A stretch of 64,000 nt of DNA, taken from NCBI GenBank assembly GCA_030831945.1, contig JAURKC010000008.1:1-64000 (forward strand), given 5' to 3'. This DNA is from Ferruginibacter sp. (GTDB lineage Bacteria > Bacteroidota > Bacteroidia > Chitinophagales > Chitinophagaceae). The notes below the pieces were generated by a model that was not told the DNA's origin, did not search any database, and was given only the letters and a program-made list of their open reading frames with translations. The position numbers and the translations under genes are program-made. Below are positions 27,347 to 37,389 of the stretch, in pieces; position 1 is the first letter of the stretch; every line of letters starts with the position of its first letter.

Positions 27347-28714
27347 ATGCAAATGACAGCAAGGCAAATTACCCTAGTCTTTACATTTTCTTTATTATAC
27401 GCATGCGGACTAAAGAGAAATGGAAACCGTATCGAAAAGGCTAAACCAATTCGTATGATACAATTAGATCCTACACACAGTCATGCTGCTGCTGCTCAAA
27501 ATGATCGACTTGATTTTTTGGATAGTAATATTTACGTGTATACTCCTGATAAAAATGCTATTGAGCCTTATCTCAATCAGATCAAATCTTCTAATAGTCG
27601 ACAACAAGATCCAACGAACTGGAATGAACAGGTCTATGCTGGTGCAGATTATTTAGAAAAAATGGTAGCTGATAAGAAAGGAAATGTGGTGGTGTTATCT
27701 GGTAACAATCGATTAAAAATTGACTACATAGAAAGTTCAATCAAAGCGGGGATGAACGTTTTTGCTGACAAACCGATCGTTATTAATAAAGCAGGATTTG
27801 AGCGTTTAAAAAAATCCTATGAATTAGCGGATCAAAAAGGAGTTTTATTATTTGATATGATGACTGAACGTTATAGTCTCATCAATAGAGTGCAAAGAGC
27901 GCTAATGCAGGACTCTATGCTATTTGGAAAGCAGACCAAGGGATCTAAAAATCATCCGGCTATTTTAGAATCGAGTGTTCATCATTTTTACAGAGGAGGA
28001 AAGGGGACTCGGCCAGCTTGGTATTTCGATGTGCTTCAACAAGGTGAGGGGGTAGTAGATGTTACGACTCATTTAATAGATCTTGCATTTTGGAAATTAT
28101 TTCCTGAGCAAGCTATTGATTATACTAAAGACATCAAAGTGTTAGACGCTGATCATAGTAGTGTAAAACTTTCAAATGCTGAATTTTCTGCTGCTACTTC
28201 TCTTCCAGTAATACCATTATCATTATCTTCTTATGTTAAAGATTCTGTTCTATCTGTTTCTGCGAATGGTAAAATTTTATTTACTGTAAAGGATGTTTAT
28301 ACAGAAGTGAATGTGGAATGGCGACCAGCAACGCCTAAAGGGGGAAATGATATTCGTACTGCCTATGCAGAAGGCGATAAGAGTATTGTATTTATTGATC
28401 AAGCATTTGGACGAAATAAACCTAGACTTTGTATTGAAAAAAGATATAACATCAGTGATAAAAATTTTAAAGAGCAGCTTGACAAGTCATTCACTCTTCT
28501 TCAAAAAGATTTTCCTGGAATTTCTTGGTCACCAGAAGGTAAGTTTGTTCAAGTTAATCTACCCGCTGAATTGGAATTGAAACGAGATATTACTTTCAAG
28601 GTTTTCAGTGATTACCTTCTAAATCATTCCCTCCCCAAGTGGGAAGTACCCAATACCATTGCAAAATATTTTATTACCACCACTGCTTTGGAAATGGCTA
28701 AGGCAAAAAATTAA
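27347..28714 (+). CDS. Gfo/Idh/MocA-type oxidoreductase lipoprotein
   Basis: A short hydrophobic leader ends in a lipobox, LLYACG (Cys22), so the protein is probably a membrane-anchored periplasmic lipoprotein. The Rossmann-like half lacks a clean GxGxxG; instead IRMIQLDPTHSHAA is seen, and the active-site segment is NVFADKPIVI (DKP in place of EKP). The C-terminal half (SSVHHFYRGGKGTRPAWYFD, VVDVTTHLIDLAFW) matches the putative oxidoreductase C-terminal domain (PF16490 type) of Bacteroidota. It follows the acetyltransferase by 9 bases in the same operon and likely acts on the same sugar. Confidence 0.8.
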   Translation: MQMTARQITLVFTFSLLYACGLKRNGNRIEKAKPIRMIQLDPTHSHAAAAQNDRLDFLDSNIYVYTPDKNAIEPYLNQIKSSNSRQQDPTNWNEQVYAGADYLEKMVADKKGNVVVLSGNNRLKIDYIESSIKAGMNVFADKPIVINKAGFERLKKSYELADQKGVLLFDMMTERYSLINRVQRALMQDSMLFGKQTKGSKNHPAILESSVHHFYRGGKGTRPAWYFDVLQQGEGVVDVTTHLIDLAFWKLFPEQAIDYTKDIKVLDADHSSVKLSNAEFSAATSLPVIPLSLSSYVKDSVLSVSANGKILFTVKDVYTEVNVEWRPATPKGGNDIRTAYAEGDKSIVFIDQAFGRNKPRLCIEKRYNISDKNFKEQLDKSFTLLQKDFPGISWSPEGKFVQVNLPAELELKRDITFKVFSDYLLNHSLPKWEVPNTIAKYFITTTALEMAKAKN

Positions 28715-29056
28715 GTTCAATAGTCTAGTAGTAATCTGGCTAAGACAGATATTGATTTGTTTTAATATCAAATTGCTCTTTAAATTCTTTTAGCAATTAA
28801 TAGCCAATACCTCTTTTTAATAGTACTAATGAAAGGGTTATTTATTTATCTAATCCCTTAAATCCATTGATTTTACTGCATTACAATCGATTCATTTTCG
28901 TAATCGAACCTAAATTTAACTTCGGGTAATAAATTTTTTAATTTGAGGCCTAATCAATACTTTCGGTAATGAAACTTACTCGATTGTTTTGCTAAATGCT
29001 GATAAGTTTTAAAGGTCATCTTTTGGTTTTTCTTATCAAGATAAATATTGATTCTT
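28715..29056. other. 342-base gap with imperfect short repeats
   Basis: No protein-like frame is seen on either strand. An inverted repeat TCGATT/AATCGA lies at 28887-28907, and TTCG(G)TAAT-like strings recur near 28897, 28922 and 28964. These may be regulator sites for the downstream fucosidase/arabinosidase operon, but similarity is too loose for a firm call. Confidence 0.35.
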
Positions 29057-29287
29057 ATGAATAAAAAATATACTTTTCAAGTCTGCTTTTTGGTATTTTT
29101 TTTATTAGGGATTAATGATAATCCAATTTTTGGACAGTCTCTACCCCGCCTCCAATTTGAAACAAAGGAATGTGTAAGCTTACATGGGCCAATTAACATG
29201 GCATCTAAAATTATGATTTCGCTAAATATTTCATCAGATTCAAAAAAAATATTTATTAAACAACCAAAATCTTTTTCAATAATTTAA
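29057..29287 (+). CDS. small secreted protein of unknown function (76 aa)
   Basis: The ATG at 29057 (preferred to an in-frame TTG at 29048) gives MNKKYTFQVCFLVFFLLG, a clear signal peptide cleaved near IFGQ. A short mature part has one Cys (KECVSLHGP) and a basic end. It stops 2 bases before the ATG of the DUF4965 gene, so co-transcription is likely. I recognise no family. It could be a leader-sized accessory protein or the N-terminal remnant of a larger secreted gene. Confidence 0.45.
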   Translation: MNKKYTFQVCFLVFFLLGINDNPIFGQSLPRLQFETKECVSLHGPINMASKIMISLNISSDSKKIFIKQPKSFSII

Positions 29288-29289
29288 TC

Positions 29290-31743
29290 ATGAAAAAACT
29301 TTATTTAGTATCGGCTGTATTTTTTTTAACAAGTATTTGTTTTGCTCAAAGTACCAAAGCTCCAGCCTATCCGCTCATTACACATGATCCTTATTTTAGT
29401 ATTTGGTCTACCACTGATTTACTCACTGCTTCCACTACTAAGCATTGGACAGGCTATAATCATTCATTGATAGGATTGCTGAAAGTAGATGGGGAAGTTT
29501 ATCGCTTTTTGGGTAATACTGAGCCTGTTTACAAAACTTTAGTTCCTGCATCGGATGAAATTAATTATCAGGCAGCTTATACCGAAACCAATCCTGGAGA
29601 AGATTGGATGAAGTCTTCATTTAATGATGCGAATTGGAAAATTGGAATAGCTCCTTTTGGTAATGATAAAGTAGCTTCTAAAACGAAATGGCTTACTAGA
29701 GATATTTGGGTTCGAAGGAAATTCATTGTCGATAACTTAGATTTGAATAATCTTTATTTAAAGTTGCAGCATGATGAGGATGTAGAAGTTTTTTTAAACG
29801 GAGAAATGATATATTCAGTGAAGGATTATGTACATAAATTTATTTTTATTCCAATTAAAGAGGAAGTGAAAAATAAAATTAAGAAGGGAGAGAATGTTTT
29901 AGCAGTCCATGTTAAAAATAGTAGAGGTGGTTCATGGTTAGATGCGGGAATTGTGTACCAACCGAAAGAGAATCCATATGAAAATATACTGACTGCTGTT
30001 CAAAAAAAAGTGACCGTAAATGCTACTCAAACTGCCTATCAGTTTACCTGTGGTAAAGTTGATTTGTCACTCACTTTCACTTCGCCATTACTATTAAATG
30101 ATCTTGATATATTATCTCGTCCAGTTTCTTATATCAATTCACAAATAAAATCGAATGATGGCGCATTGCACGAGGTGCAATTATATATAGGTGCTTCCAC
30201 GGATATTGCTGTGAATACACCTGTGCAGCCCATTACAGCAAATAAATATACTACTAAGAGCCTTTCTATTTTAAAGGCAGGCACTATTAGTCAATCTGTA
30301 TTACAGAAAAAGGGAGACGACCTAAGGATCGATTGGGGCTATATGTATATTGCAGTGCCAACTAGTCCATCCGTTCAGCAATCTATTACTAATGGAGATG
30401 ATCTTTCTAATGTATTTGGCAAATCAGTTAAAGATATTACAGAAGGGAAGCACTTACTGTTGGGTACAAAAGTAAATCTTGGAAAGATTGGAAATACGGC
30501 AAAGCAACAATTACTATTAGTAGGATATGATGATCAATATTCTGTTCAATATTTCACAAAAAATCTTCGTCCTTGGTGGCATCAGAAAGAAACTGACAAT
30601 ATTGAACAACAATTGGAGAATGCTGCAAAAGATTATTCTTCCACTATTAAAAAATGTGAGCAAACCAATACAATGATTCATAGTGATGCGGTTAAGGCTG
30701 GTGGAGAAGAGTATGCAAAATTGTGTGACCTAGCGTATCGTCAAAGTATTGCTGCGCATAAATTAGTGGTAAGTCCTGAAGGGGAAATACTTTTTCTATC
30801 AAAAGAAAATTTTAGCAATGGTTCTATCAATACGGTCGATGTTACCTATCCTTCTGCACCTTTATTTCTTGCGTACAATCCTGAATTATTAAAAGGGATG
30901 CTCAATGGTATTTTTTATTATAGCGAAAGTGGTAAATGGACCAAACCCTTTGCTGCTCATGATTTAGGTACCTATCCATTAGCGAATGGTCAAACTTATG
31001 GTGAAGATATGCCTGTAGAAGAATGTGGCAATATGATTATCCTTACTGCAGCGATTGCTAAGGCAGAAGGTAATGCGGAATATGCAAAAAAGCATTGGGC
31101 AACTTTATCAGTTTGGGCAGATTATTTAAGTAAGGAAGGTTTTGATCCTGCTAATCAATTGTGCACTGACGATTTTGCTGGTCACCTTGCTAGAAACACT
31201 AATCTTTCTGTAAAAGCAATTGTTGCCCTGGGCGGCTATGTTCAATTAGCTACTCAATTAGGAGAAAAAGCTATTGCAGAAAAATATGGCAAACTAACTA
31301 AAGAGATGGTTTCTAAATGGATTACAATGGCTGACGATGGTGATCATTTTTCTTTAACCTTTGATGCAAAAGGTACTTGGAGTCAAAAGTATAATTTAGT
31401 TTGGGATAAGGTTTTGAATATGAACCTTTTTCCAAAAGAAGTGATGGATAAGGAAGTGAAATATTATCTGGCCAAGCAAAATGAATTTGGCTTGCCATTA
31501 GATAGTCGAGCTACTTACACTAAATCAGATTGGGTATTATGGACAGCAACACTTGCAAAAAATCCAAAAGATTTCGAATCGATTATGCATCCAATTTATC
31601 ATTTTGTAACTGAAACAAAATCAAGAGTACCAGTAAGCGATTGGCATCAAACTAAAACTGGATTAATGGTTGGCTTTCAAGCAAGAAGTGTAGTGGGTGG
31701 ATATTTTATCAAAACATTAGAACAAAAGTTTAAAAATAAATAA
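29290..31743 (+). CDS. secreted DUF4965/DUF1793 glutaminase-A-like protein (817 aa)
   Basis: A signal peptide (residues 1-20, ICFAQ) precedes PLITHDPYFSIWSTTD and KHWTGYNHSLIGLLKVDG, the DUF4964/DUF5127 opening of the fungal GtaA-like glutaminase family. DUF4965 follows from about residue 430 (YSSTIKKCEQTN, CDLAYRQSIAAHKLV) and the DUF1793 (alpha/alpha toroid-like) C-terminus from about 600 (TDDFAGHLARNTNLSVKAI, SVVGGYFIKTLE). Residues ~88-224 (EDWMKSSFNDANW, RDIWVRRKF, HDEDVEVFLNG, GENVLAVHVKN) are an inserted beta-galactosidase-type jelly roll that suggests sugar binding. Many relatives sit in polysaccharide loci and their true substrate is unclear. Confidence 0.82.
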   Translation: MKKLYLVSAVFFLTSICFAQSTKAPAYPLITHDPYFSIWSTTDLLTASTTKHWTGYNHSLIGLLKVDGEVYRFLGNTEPVYKTLVPASDEINYQAAYTETNPGEDWMKSSFNDANWKIGIAPFGNDKVASKTKWLTRDIWVRRKFIVDNLDLNNLYLKLQHDEDVEVFLNGEMIYSVKDYVHKFIFIPIKEEVKNKIKKGENVLAVHVKNSRGGSWLDAGIVYQPKENPYENILTAVQKKVTVNATQTAYQFTCGKVDLSLTFTSPLLLNDLDILSRPVSYINSQIKSNDGALHEVQLYIGASTDIAVNTPVQPITANKYTTKSLSILKAGTISQSVLQKKGDDLRIDWGYMYIAVPTSPSVQQSITNGDDLSNVFGKSVKDITEGKHLLLGTKVNLGKIGNTAKQQLLLVGYDDQYSVQYFTKNLRPWWHQKETDNIEQQLENAAKDYSSTIKKCEQTNTMIHSDAVKAGGEEYAKLCDLAYRQSIAAHKLVVSPEGEILFLSKENFSNGSINTVDVTYPSAPLFLAYNPELLKGMLNGIFYYSESGKWTKPFAAHDLGTYPLANGQTYGEDMPVEECGNMIILTAAIAKAEGNAEYAKKHWATLSVWADYLSKEGFDPANQLCTDDFAGHLARNTNLSVKAIVALGGYVQLATQLGEKAIAEKYGKLTKEMVSKWITMADDGDHFSLTFDAKGTWSQKYNLVWDKVLNMNLFPKEVMDKEVKYYLAKQNEFGLPLDSRATYTKSDWVLWTATLAKNPKDFESIMHPIYHFVTETKSRVPVSDWHQTKTGLMVGFQARSVVGGYFIKTLEQKFKNK

Positions 31744-31800
31744 GTCGATTTCTTAAAAGGGACTTTTATAAAAGAGAATATTAATTTATAATCTAGGCAT

Positions 31801-34278
31801 ATGAAAATTAAATTAAAATGTTGGATGCTATTATTGGCAATCGGTTTTTCATCTAAATTGTTTGCGCAGTCAGAATTAAAACTCTGGTATAAGTATCCCG
31901 CTAAGGAATGGGTAGAGGCGCTTCCTTTGGGTAATGGGAAAATTGGTGCAATGGTATTTGGTGGTGTGGAAGAAGAACTCATACAACTGAATGAAAGTAG
32001 TTTGTATAGCGGAGGACCTGTTAAAAAGACGATTAACCCTTCAGCGCAATCCTTTTTACCTTCTATTAGAACTGCCTTACTTTCTGAAGAGAATTATTCT
32101 AAGGCATATGAGTTAACAAAAAATATGCAAGGATTGTATACCGAATCCTATTTGCCTTTGGGAGATGTTTTTTTAAAACAAAATTTTGGCGGAGCTCAAC
32201 CTACTGCTTATTACAGAGATTTGGATATTCAGCAGGCGATTGCTACAACTAGTTTCACTATCAATGGAGTGAAATACCAAAGAGAAATTTTTATCAATGC
32301 CCCTGATAATATAATGGTAATGCGATTAACGACTAATCGTAAGGGTAGCTTGAATTTTGATTTATCCTCTAGAAGTCAGCTGCGATATGAGTTGTCAGTA
32401 AGTGGAACGAATGAACTAGTAGTAAGTGGAAAAGCACCTGCTCGATTAGATCCAAGTTATTATAACGCTAAAGGAAGGGAATCCATAGTGTATGCAGATG
32501 CTAGTAATTGTAATGGCATGCGCTATCAATATCGGATGAAAGCTATTTCAAATGATGGAAAAGTTGCTGTAGATACATTTGGTATTCATGTTACCAATGC
32601 AACTGAGGCCATTATTTATCTTTCTGCTGCAACCAGTTTTAATGGCTTTGATAAATGTCCTGATTCGGAGGGTAAAAATGAAAAGGCAATTGCAGCATCT
32701 GCCATTGAGAAGGCTACTAAGAAATCGTATACTGTTCTTCGTCAATCTCATATTGGCGATTATCAAAAATATTTTAATCGGGTAAGTCTTGCAATTAGTG
32801 ATACTGCTTTTGTAAAGCAAAAGACTCTTCCGACTTATGATAGATTGAAAGCTTTTTCAAAGGGGTCTTACGATCCAAGTTTTGAAATATTATATTTCCA
32901 ATTTGGTCGCTATTTATTGATTGCTGCTTCTAGGCCTGGAGGGCCACCAGCTAACCTGCAAGGAATTTGGAATAAAGAAATGCGTGCACCTTGGAGTTCT
33001 AATTATACTATTAATATTAATACTCAAATGAATTATTGGCCTGCTGAGGTGACCAATCTTTCGGAAATGCATGAACCATTATTGAATTTCATTAAGGATC
33101 TATCGGTTACGGGTGCTCGCACGGCAAAAGAGTTTTATAATGCAAGGGGATGGGTAGCTCATCACAATTCCGAGATTTGGGCTACTTCTAATCCAGTGGG
33201 GGATTTAGGAAAAGGAGATCCGGTATGGGCTAACTGGTATATGGGGGGCAATTGGTTGTGCCAACATTTATGGGAGCATTACGCATTTACAGGGGATAAA
33301 AAATTTCTTGCCGAAAAGGCTTGGCCAGTAATGAAAGAAGCTGCGCTGTTTACCTTTGATTGGTTAGTGCAAGATAAGAATGGTTATTTAGTAACTGCTC
33401 CATCTACTTCTCCAGAAAATTTTTTCAAAGATAGTTCAGGTAAAAAGCAAGCGGTCTCCGTGGCCTCTACGATGGACATGTCTATCATAAGAGATTTATA
33501 TGCCAATTTAATTGAAGCATCTAAAATTTTAGGTATTGATACTGCTTTTAGAAATACACTGATTGAAAAAAGTAAGCAACTATTTCCTTTAAAAATTGGA
33601 AGCAAGGGACAATTATTAGAGTGGTATAAGGATTTTGAAGAATCCGAACCCCATCATCGACATACCTCTCATTTGTTTGGCTTACATCCGGGTAGAGAAA
33701 TCTCAGTCCAAACACCTGATTATTTTGCTGCAGCAAAGAAGTCTTTAGAGTTAAGAACCGATGATGGTACTGGATGGAGTAAGGCATGGAAAATTAATTG
33801 GTGGGCGAGATTATTGGATGGAGACCATGCCCATCTTTTAGTGAGAGATTTAATGCATTTGACAGAAGTTGGCGGAACTAATTATGCTGGCGGTGGGGGC
33901 ACCTATACTAATTTATTTGATGCACATCCTCCTTTTCAAATAGATGGAAATTTTGCAGCTACTGCTGGAATAGCTGAAATGTTGGTGCAAAGTCATTTAG
34001 GTGAAATACATTTATTACCCGCCTTGCCAACTGTTTGGAAAGAAGGTGCTGTAAAGGGTTTAAAGGCAAGAGGTGGATTTGAAGTGAGTATTAATTGGAA
34101 GAATCATCAATTGGGCGAAGCAACTATTCGCTCTTTAAATGGAGGTCAATGTATAATTAAATCAGCTGTTCCTTTGATGGTGAAAGGAATGAATTTAAAA
34201 TCACGTAAAATAGGTAATGATTATGTGCTTACAATTAATTCTGTAAAAGGACAAGCCTACTTATTGTCAGCTAATTAA
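31801..34278 (+). CDS. GH95 family alpha-L-fucosidase
   Basis: A signal peptide (cleaved near LFAQ, residue 23) is followed by [28 protein letters not shown], split here into the N-terminal beta domain, and [15 protein letters not shown]. The catalytic alpha/alpha barrel contains [34 protein letters not shown] with Glu539, [16 protein letters not shown] and [14 protein letters not shown] with Asp715, all conserved in GH95. These inverting enzymes remove alpha-1,2-linked (also alpha-1,3) fucose, and some members act on alpha-L-galactose. Full family length. Lies 57 bases after the DUF4965 gene in one operon; a FucP-type symporter and a GH29 fucosidase elsewhere in the window support fucose use. 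Confidence 0.92.
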   Translation: MKIKLKCWMLLLAIGFSSKLFAQSELKLWYKYPAKEWVEALPLGNGKIGAMVFGGVEEELIQLNESSLYSGGPVKKTINPSAQSFLPSIRTALLSEENYSKAYELTKNMQGLYTESYLPLGDVFLKQNFGGAQPTAYYRDLDIQQAIATTSFTINGVKYQREIFINAPDNIMVMRLTTNRKGSLNFDLSSRSQLRYELSVSGTNELVVSGKAPARLDPSYYNAKGRESIVYADASNCNGMRYQYRMKAISNDGKVAVDTFGIHVTNATEAIIYLSAATSFNGFDKCPDSEGKNEKAIAASAIEKATKKSYTVLRQSHIGDYQKYFNRVSLAISDTAFVKQKTLPTYDRLKAFSKGSYDPSFEILYFQFGRYLLIAASRPGGPPANLQGIWNKEMRAPWSSNYTININTQMNYWPAEVTNLSEMHEPLLNFIKDLSVTGARTAKEFYNARGWVAHHNSEIWATSNPVGDLGKGDPVWANWYMGGNWLCQHLWEHYAFTGDKKFLAEKAWPVMKEAALFTFDWLVQDKNGYLVTAPSTSPENFFKDSSGKKQAVSVASTMDMSIIRDLYANLIEASKILGIDTAFRNTLIEKSKQLFPLKIGSKGQLLEWYKDFEESEPHHRHTSHLFGLHPGREISVQTPDYFAAAKKSLELRTDDGTGWSKAWKINWWARLLDGDHAHLLVRDLMHLTEVGGTNYAGGGGTYTNLFDAHPPFQIDGNFAATAGIAEMLVQSHLGEIHLLPALPTVWKEGAVKGLKARGGFEVSINWKNHQLGEATIRSLNGGQCIIKSAVPLMVKGMNLKSRKIGNDYVLTINSVKGQAYLLSAN

Positions 34279-34319
34279 TTTTAACATTGATATCAATAAA
34301 ATTTGACTAAATAAATCCT

Positions 34320-36281
34320 ATGATCAGATTGGTTATTTTATTAGTGGCTAGTTTTTGTTTTAATATTTTATTTGCACAACCAATTTTTCAAAAAATTGAG
34401 CCAGTTAGCTTTTCTCAAGTAAATGTTACCGATAATTTCTGGAAGCCTAAAATTGACAAAGTTGCTACTAAAACATTGGCTGCTTGTATTTATCAAACAG
34501 AAGTAGCTACTGGTCGTATTAGAAATTTTGAGAAGGTTGCCCGAAAAAAAGGAGAGAAGCATGAAGGGATATTTTATGATGATAGTGATGTTTTTAAGGC
34601 CTTAGAAGCAATGGGGTATTCGCTTAAAACACATCCCAGTGTTGATATGGAAAAGAAATGTGATGAGTGGATTGATAAAATTGCAGCTGCTCAACAGCCT
34701 GATGGATATTTAAATACATTCTATACACTTACTAATTTACAAGACCGCTATTCAGATATGAGTATGCATGAAGATTACAATGCAGGCCATATGATTGAGG
34801 CAGGAGTGGCTTATTTTAATGCTACTGGAAAGCGTAAACTGTTGGATGTGTGCATCCGCTGGGCAGATCATTTTGATTCAATTTTTGGGCCTTCCAAAAG
34901 ACATTGGGTTACAGGACATCAAGAATTAGAACTTGCATTAGTAAAACTTTTTAAGGTTACTGGAAACAAGAAATATTTGCAACTTGCGGATTGGTTATTA
35001 GGTGAGCGGGGACATCGTAATGCTAAAGGCTATACCTGGACTGATTGGAAAGATACAGCCTATGCGCAGGATGCGGTTCCGGTGAAAGATCAGAAAGAAA
35101 TTACAGGTCATGCAGTACGCGCAATGTATTTATATACTGGAGCGGCAGATGTAGCTACACAAACAGGCGACACAGGATACCTAAAAGCGATGCGAAGAGT
35201 ATGGGAAGATGTGGTGTATCGTAATATGTATATCACTGGTGGCATAGGTTCTGCAGGAAGTAATGAAGGGTTTTCAAAAGATTTTGATTTACCTAATGAG
35301 CAAGCTTATTGTGAAACCTGTGCTAGTGTGGGTATGGTTTTTTGGAACCAGCGAATGAATTCTCTGACAATGAATTCATCTTATATCGATATATTGGAAA
35401 GAAGCTTATACAATGGTACACTAGATGGATTGAGTTTGAGCGGAGATCGTTTTTTTTATGGCAATCCACTTGCCTCTAAAGGACAACATCAAAGAAAGGA
35501 ATGGTTTGGTACTGCTTGTTGCCCCTCAAATATAGCTAGGCTAGTTGCTTCTTTGGGAAGTTATATTTATGCTACAACTGATAGAAGTATTTATGTAAAT
35601 CTATTTGTAGGTAGTAGTACTAATTTATCACTTGCCAATGGAAGTGTAAATATAAAGACGGCTACTAATTATCCTTGGGATGGAAAAATTAATTTGCACA
35701 TCGATCCAGTTAAAAAATCTTTTTTCGGTTTATACCTTCGTATTCCAGGATGGGTGCAAGGAAAAACCTATACGAATGGACTGTATGAGTATGCTAATTT
35801 TAAAGCTGATAATTATTTATTAAAAGTTAATGGAAAGGAAGTAGTAACTAAAGTAGAATCAGGATATCTCGTTATTGAGAGGGAATGGAAGATTGGTGAT
35901 CAAGTGACTTATGATTTACCCATGCAAGTAAATAGATTAATTAGTTCGTCCGATTTGAAATTTGATAATAATAGGGTTGCTATTCAAAGAGGACCAATTG
36001 TCTATTGTGTAGAAGGTGCAGATAATGATAATAAGGCTTGGAATTTTATTTTGCCCTCTACAGTTGATTTTGAAATATCGGATCAAACTATTTTGGACGA
36101 ACCTATTAAAGCACTTTCTGCTATAGTACCTGTACTATCAGTGAGTGCAGATGGAAGTTCTCTTCAAACCCAAAAGAAAAAAATTACTGCCATTCCTTAT
36201 TATACCTGGGCTAACCGAGGTAAAAATGAAATGCAGGTATGGCTTCCCACTATAATTAAAAATGTAAAAATTAATGACTGA
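34320..36281 (+). CDS. GH127 family beta-L-arabinofuranosidase-like enzyme (DUF1680)
   Basis: A signal peptide (cleaved near LFAQ, residue 20) precedes the (alpha/alpha)6 barrel. Family residues are present: Glu316 in NEGFS (acid/base equivalent), CETC with Glu332 and Cys334, and ACCPSN with Cys400-Cys401. In HypBA1 the equivalents coordinate zinc (Glu, Cys, Cys) and supply a Cys nucleophile, here Cys400. C-terminal beta domains (YLRIPGW, VAIQRGPIVYCVEG) complete the fold. Substrates in the family are beta-1,2-linked arabinofuranose and sometimes rare sugars. It overlaps the next gene by 8 bases. Confidence 0.92.
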   Translation: MIRLVILLVASFCFNILFAQPIFQKIEPVSFSQVNVTDNFWKPKIDKVATKTLAACIYQTEVATGRIRNFEKVARKKGEKHEGIFYDDSDVFKALEAMGYSLKTHPSVDMEKKCDEWIDKIAAAQQPDGYLNTFYTLTNLQDRYSDMSMHEDYNAGHMIEAGVAYFNATGKRKLLDVCIRWADHFDSIFGPSKRHWVTGHQELELALVKLFKVTGNKKYLQLADWLLGERGHRNAKGYTWTDWKDTAYAQDAVPVKDQKEITGHAVRAMYLYTGAADVATQTGDTGYLKAMRRVWEDVVYRNMYITGGIGSAGSNEGFSKDFDLPNEQAYCETCASVGMVFWNQRMNSLTMNSSYIDILERSLYNGTLDGLSLSGDRFFYGNPLASKGQHQRKEWFGTACCPSNIARLVASLGSYIYATTDRSIYVNLFVGSSTNLSLANGSVNIKTATNYPWDGKINLHIDPVKKSFFGLYLRIPGWVQGKTYTNGLYEYANFKADNYLLKVNGKEVVTKVESGYLVIEREWKIGDQVTYDLPMQVNRLISSSDLKFDNNRVAIQRGPIVYCVEGADNDNKAWNFILPSTVDFEISDQTILDEPIKALSAIVPVLSVSADGSSLQTQKKKITAIPYYTWANRGKNEMQVWLPTIIKNVKIND

Positions 36282-37347
36282 TATGATGAAAAAAAATATT
36301 TTTTCGCTGCTTGTTTTATTATCTCTTTTCTCTTTTAGAAATCTAACCGCGCAACAGTCGAATAGATGGTCTGAAGAAAAAGCTGCAAATTGGTATAAAA
36401 GCCAAGGCTGGCTAGTAGGTGCTAACTTTTTACCTAGTACCGCTATTAATCAGCTTGAAATGTTTCAGGCAGATACATTTGATCCGATTACAATTAATCG
36501 AGAATTTTCTTGGGCGTCCGCTATTGGAATGAATACAATGCGAGTTTATTTACATGACCTTGCTTGGAAAGCAGATCCTAAAGGGTTTAAAAAAAGAATG
36601 GATCAGTTATTATCGATTGCTAAGAAAAATAAAATAAAAATACTCTTTACTATTTTTGATGATTGCTGGAATCCAGATGCGGCAATTGGTTTGCAACCTG
36701 CTCCTAAACCAGGTATTCACAATAGCGGATGGGTTAGAAGTCCGAATAAAGCCACCCACGATGATTCTACTCAGTGGAAATATTTAGAAACCTATGTTAA
36801 AGATATTCTTAGCAGCTTTAAAAATGATCAACGCATATTGATGTGGGATTTGTATAACGAGCCTGGTAACAGTGGTTATGGACTTAGTTCTTTGCCTTTG
36901 TTGAAAAAAATATTTGAGTGGGCTTGGGCGGTTCGTCCTAATCAACCTGTCACTGGTGCTTCTTGGAGATCAAATAAAGCAATTGATGAATATTTAATTA
37001 GTAATTCAGATGTTATTACTTTCCATAATTATTCTGATGCGGCTAATCTAGAAAAAGACATTCTACAAAAATTGAAAATTGGTCGTCCAGTCATTTGTAG
37101 TGAATATATGGCAAGAACAAAGGGCAGTAAATTTCAAACGCATTTACCGATCTTCAAAAAATATAATGTAGGCGCAATCAACTGGGGATTAGTCGCTGGA
37201 AAGAGTAATACTATCTATCAGTGGGATACACCTATAGTTGATGGGAGTGAACCGAAGCTTTGGTTTCATGATATTTTTAGAAAAGATGGCTCTGCCTATG
37301 ATCCAGCTGAAACAGAAGTGATTCAATCATTGACTTCTAAAAAATAG
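36274..37347 (+). CDS. secreted GH5-like (clan A) endo-glycosidase
   Basis: In-frame ATGs lie at 36274, 36283 and 36286; the latter two sit just after the preceding stop and give the cleaner signal peptide (MKKNIFSLLVLLSLF, cleaved near LTAQ). The fold is a TIM barrel opening with GWLVGANFLPSTAINQLEMF. The acid/base Glu196 is in DLYNEPGNSG and the nucleophile Glu277 in VICSEYMAR, the clan GH-A pattern. Relatives are often labelled beta-xylanase or mannanase without proof. Likely an accessory endo-enzyme exposing side chains for the GH95 and GH127 enzymes upstream (inference). Confidence 0.8.
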   Translation: MTDMMKKNIFSLLVLLSLFSFRNLTAQQSNRWSEEKAANWYKSQGWLVGANFLPSTAINQLEMFQADTFDPITINREFSWASAIGMNTMRVYLHDLAWKADPKGFKKRMDQLLSIAKKNKIKILFTIFDDCWNPDAAIGLQPAPKPGIHNSGWVRSPNKATHDDSTQWKYLETYVKDILSSFKNDQRILMWDLYNEPGNSGYGLSSLPLLKKIFEWAWAVRPNQPVTGASWRSNKAIDEYLISNSDVITFHNYSDAANLEKDILQKLKIGRPVICSEYMARTKGSKFQTHLPIFKKYNVGAINWGLVAGKSNTIYQWDTPIVDGSEPKLWFHDIFRKDGSAYDPAETEVIQSLTSKK

Positions 37348-37355
37348 TACTTTTG
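37330..37355 (+). promoter_or_regulatory. candidate promoter of the PhyH dioxygenase gene
   Basis: TACTTTTG (37348-37355) fully matches TAnnTTTG and starts one base after the upstream gene ends; ATTG at 37329-37332 could be the -33 element with a 15-base spacer. The -7 element ends 34 bases before the ATG at 37390. Confidence 0.38.
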
Positions 37356-37389
37356 TATTGTAAATAATTTGATTAAAAAAATAATTCTT

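Noticed and set aside
28861..28990. TTCG(G)TAAT strings as a defined operator
   Set aside because: The copies differ in length and spacing and only short cores match, so they are noted only as loose repeats.
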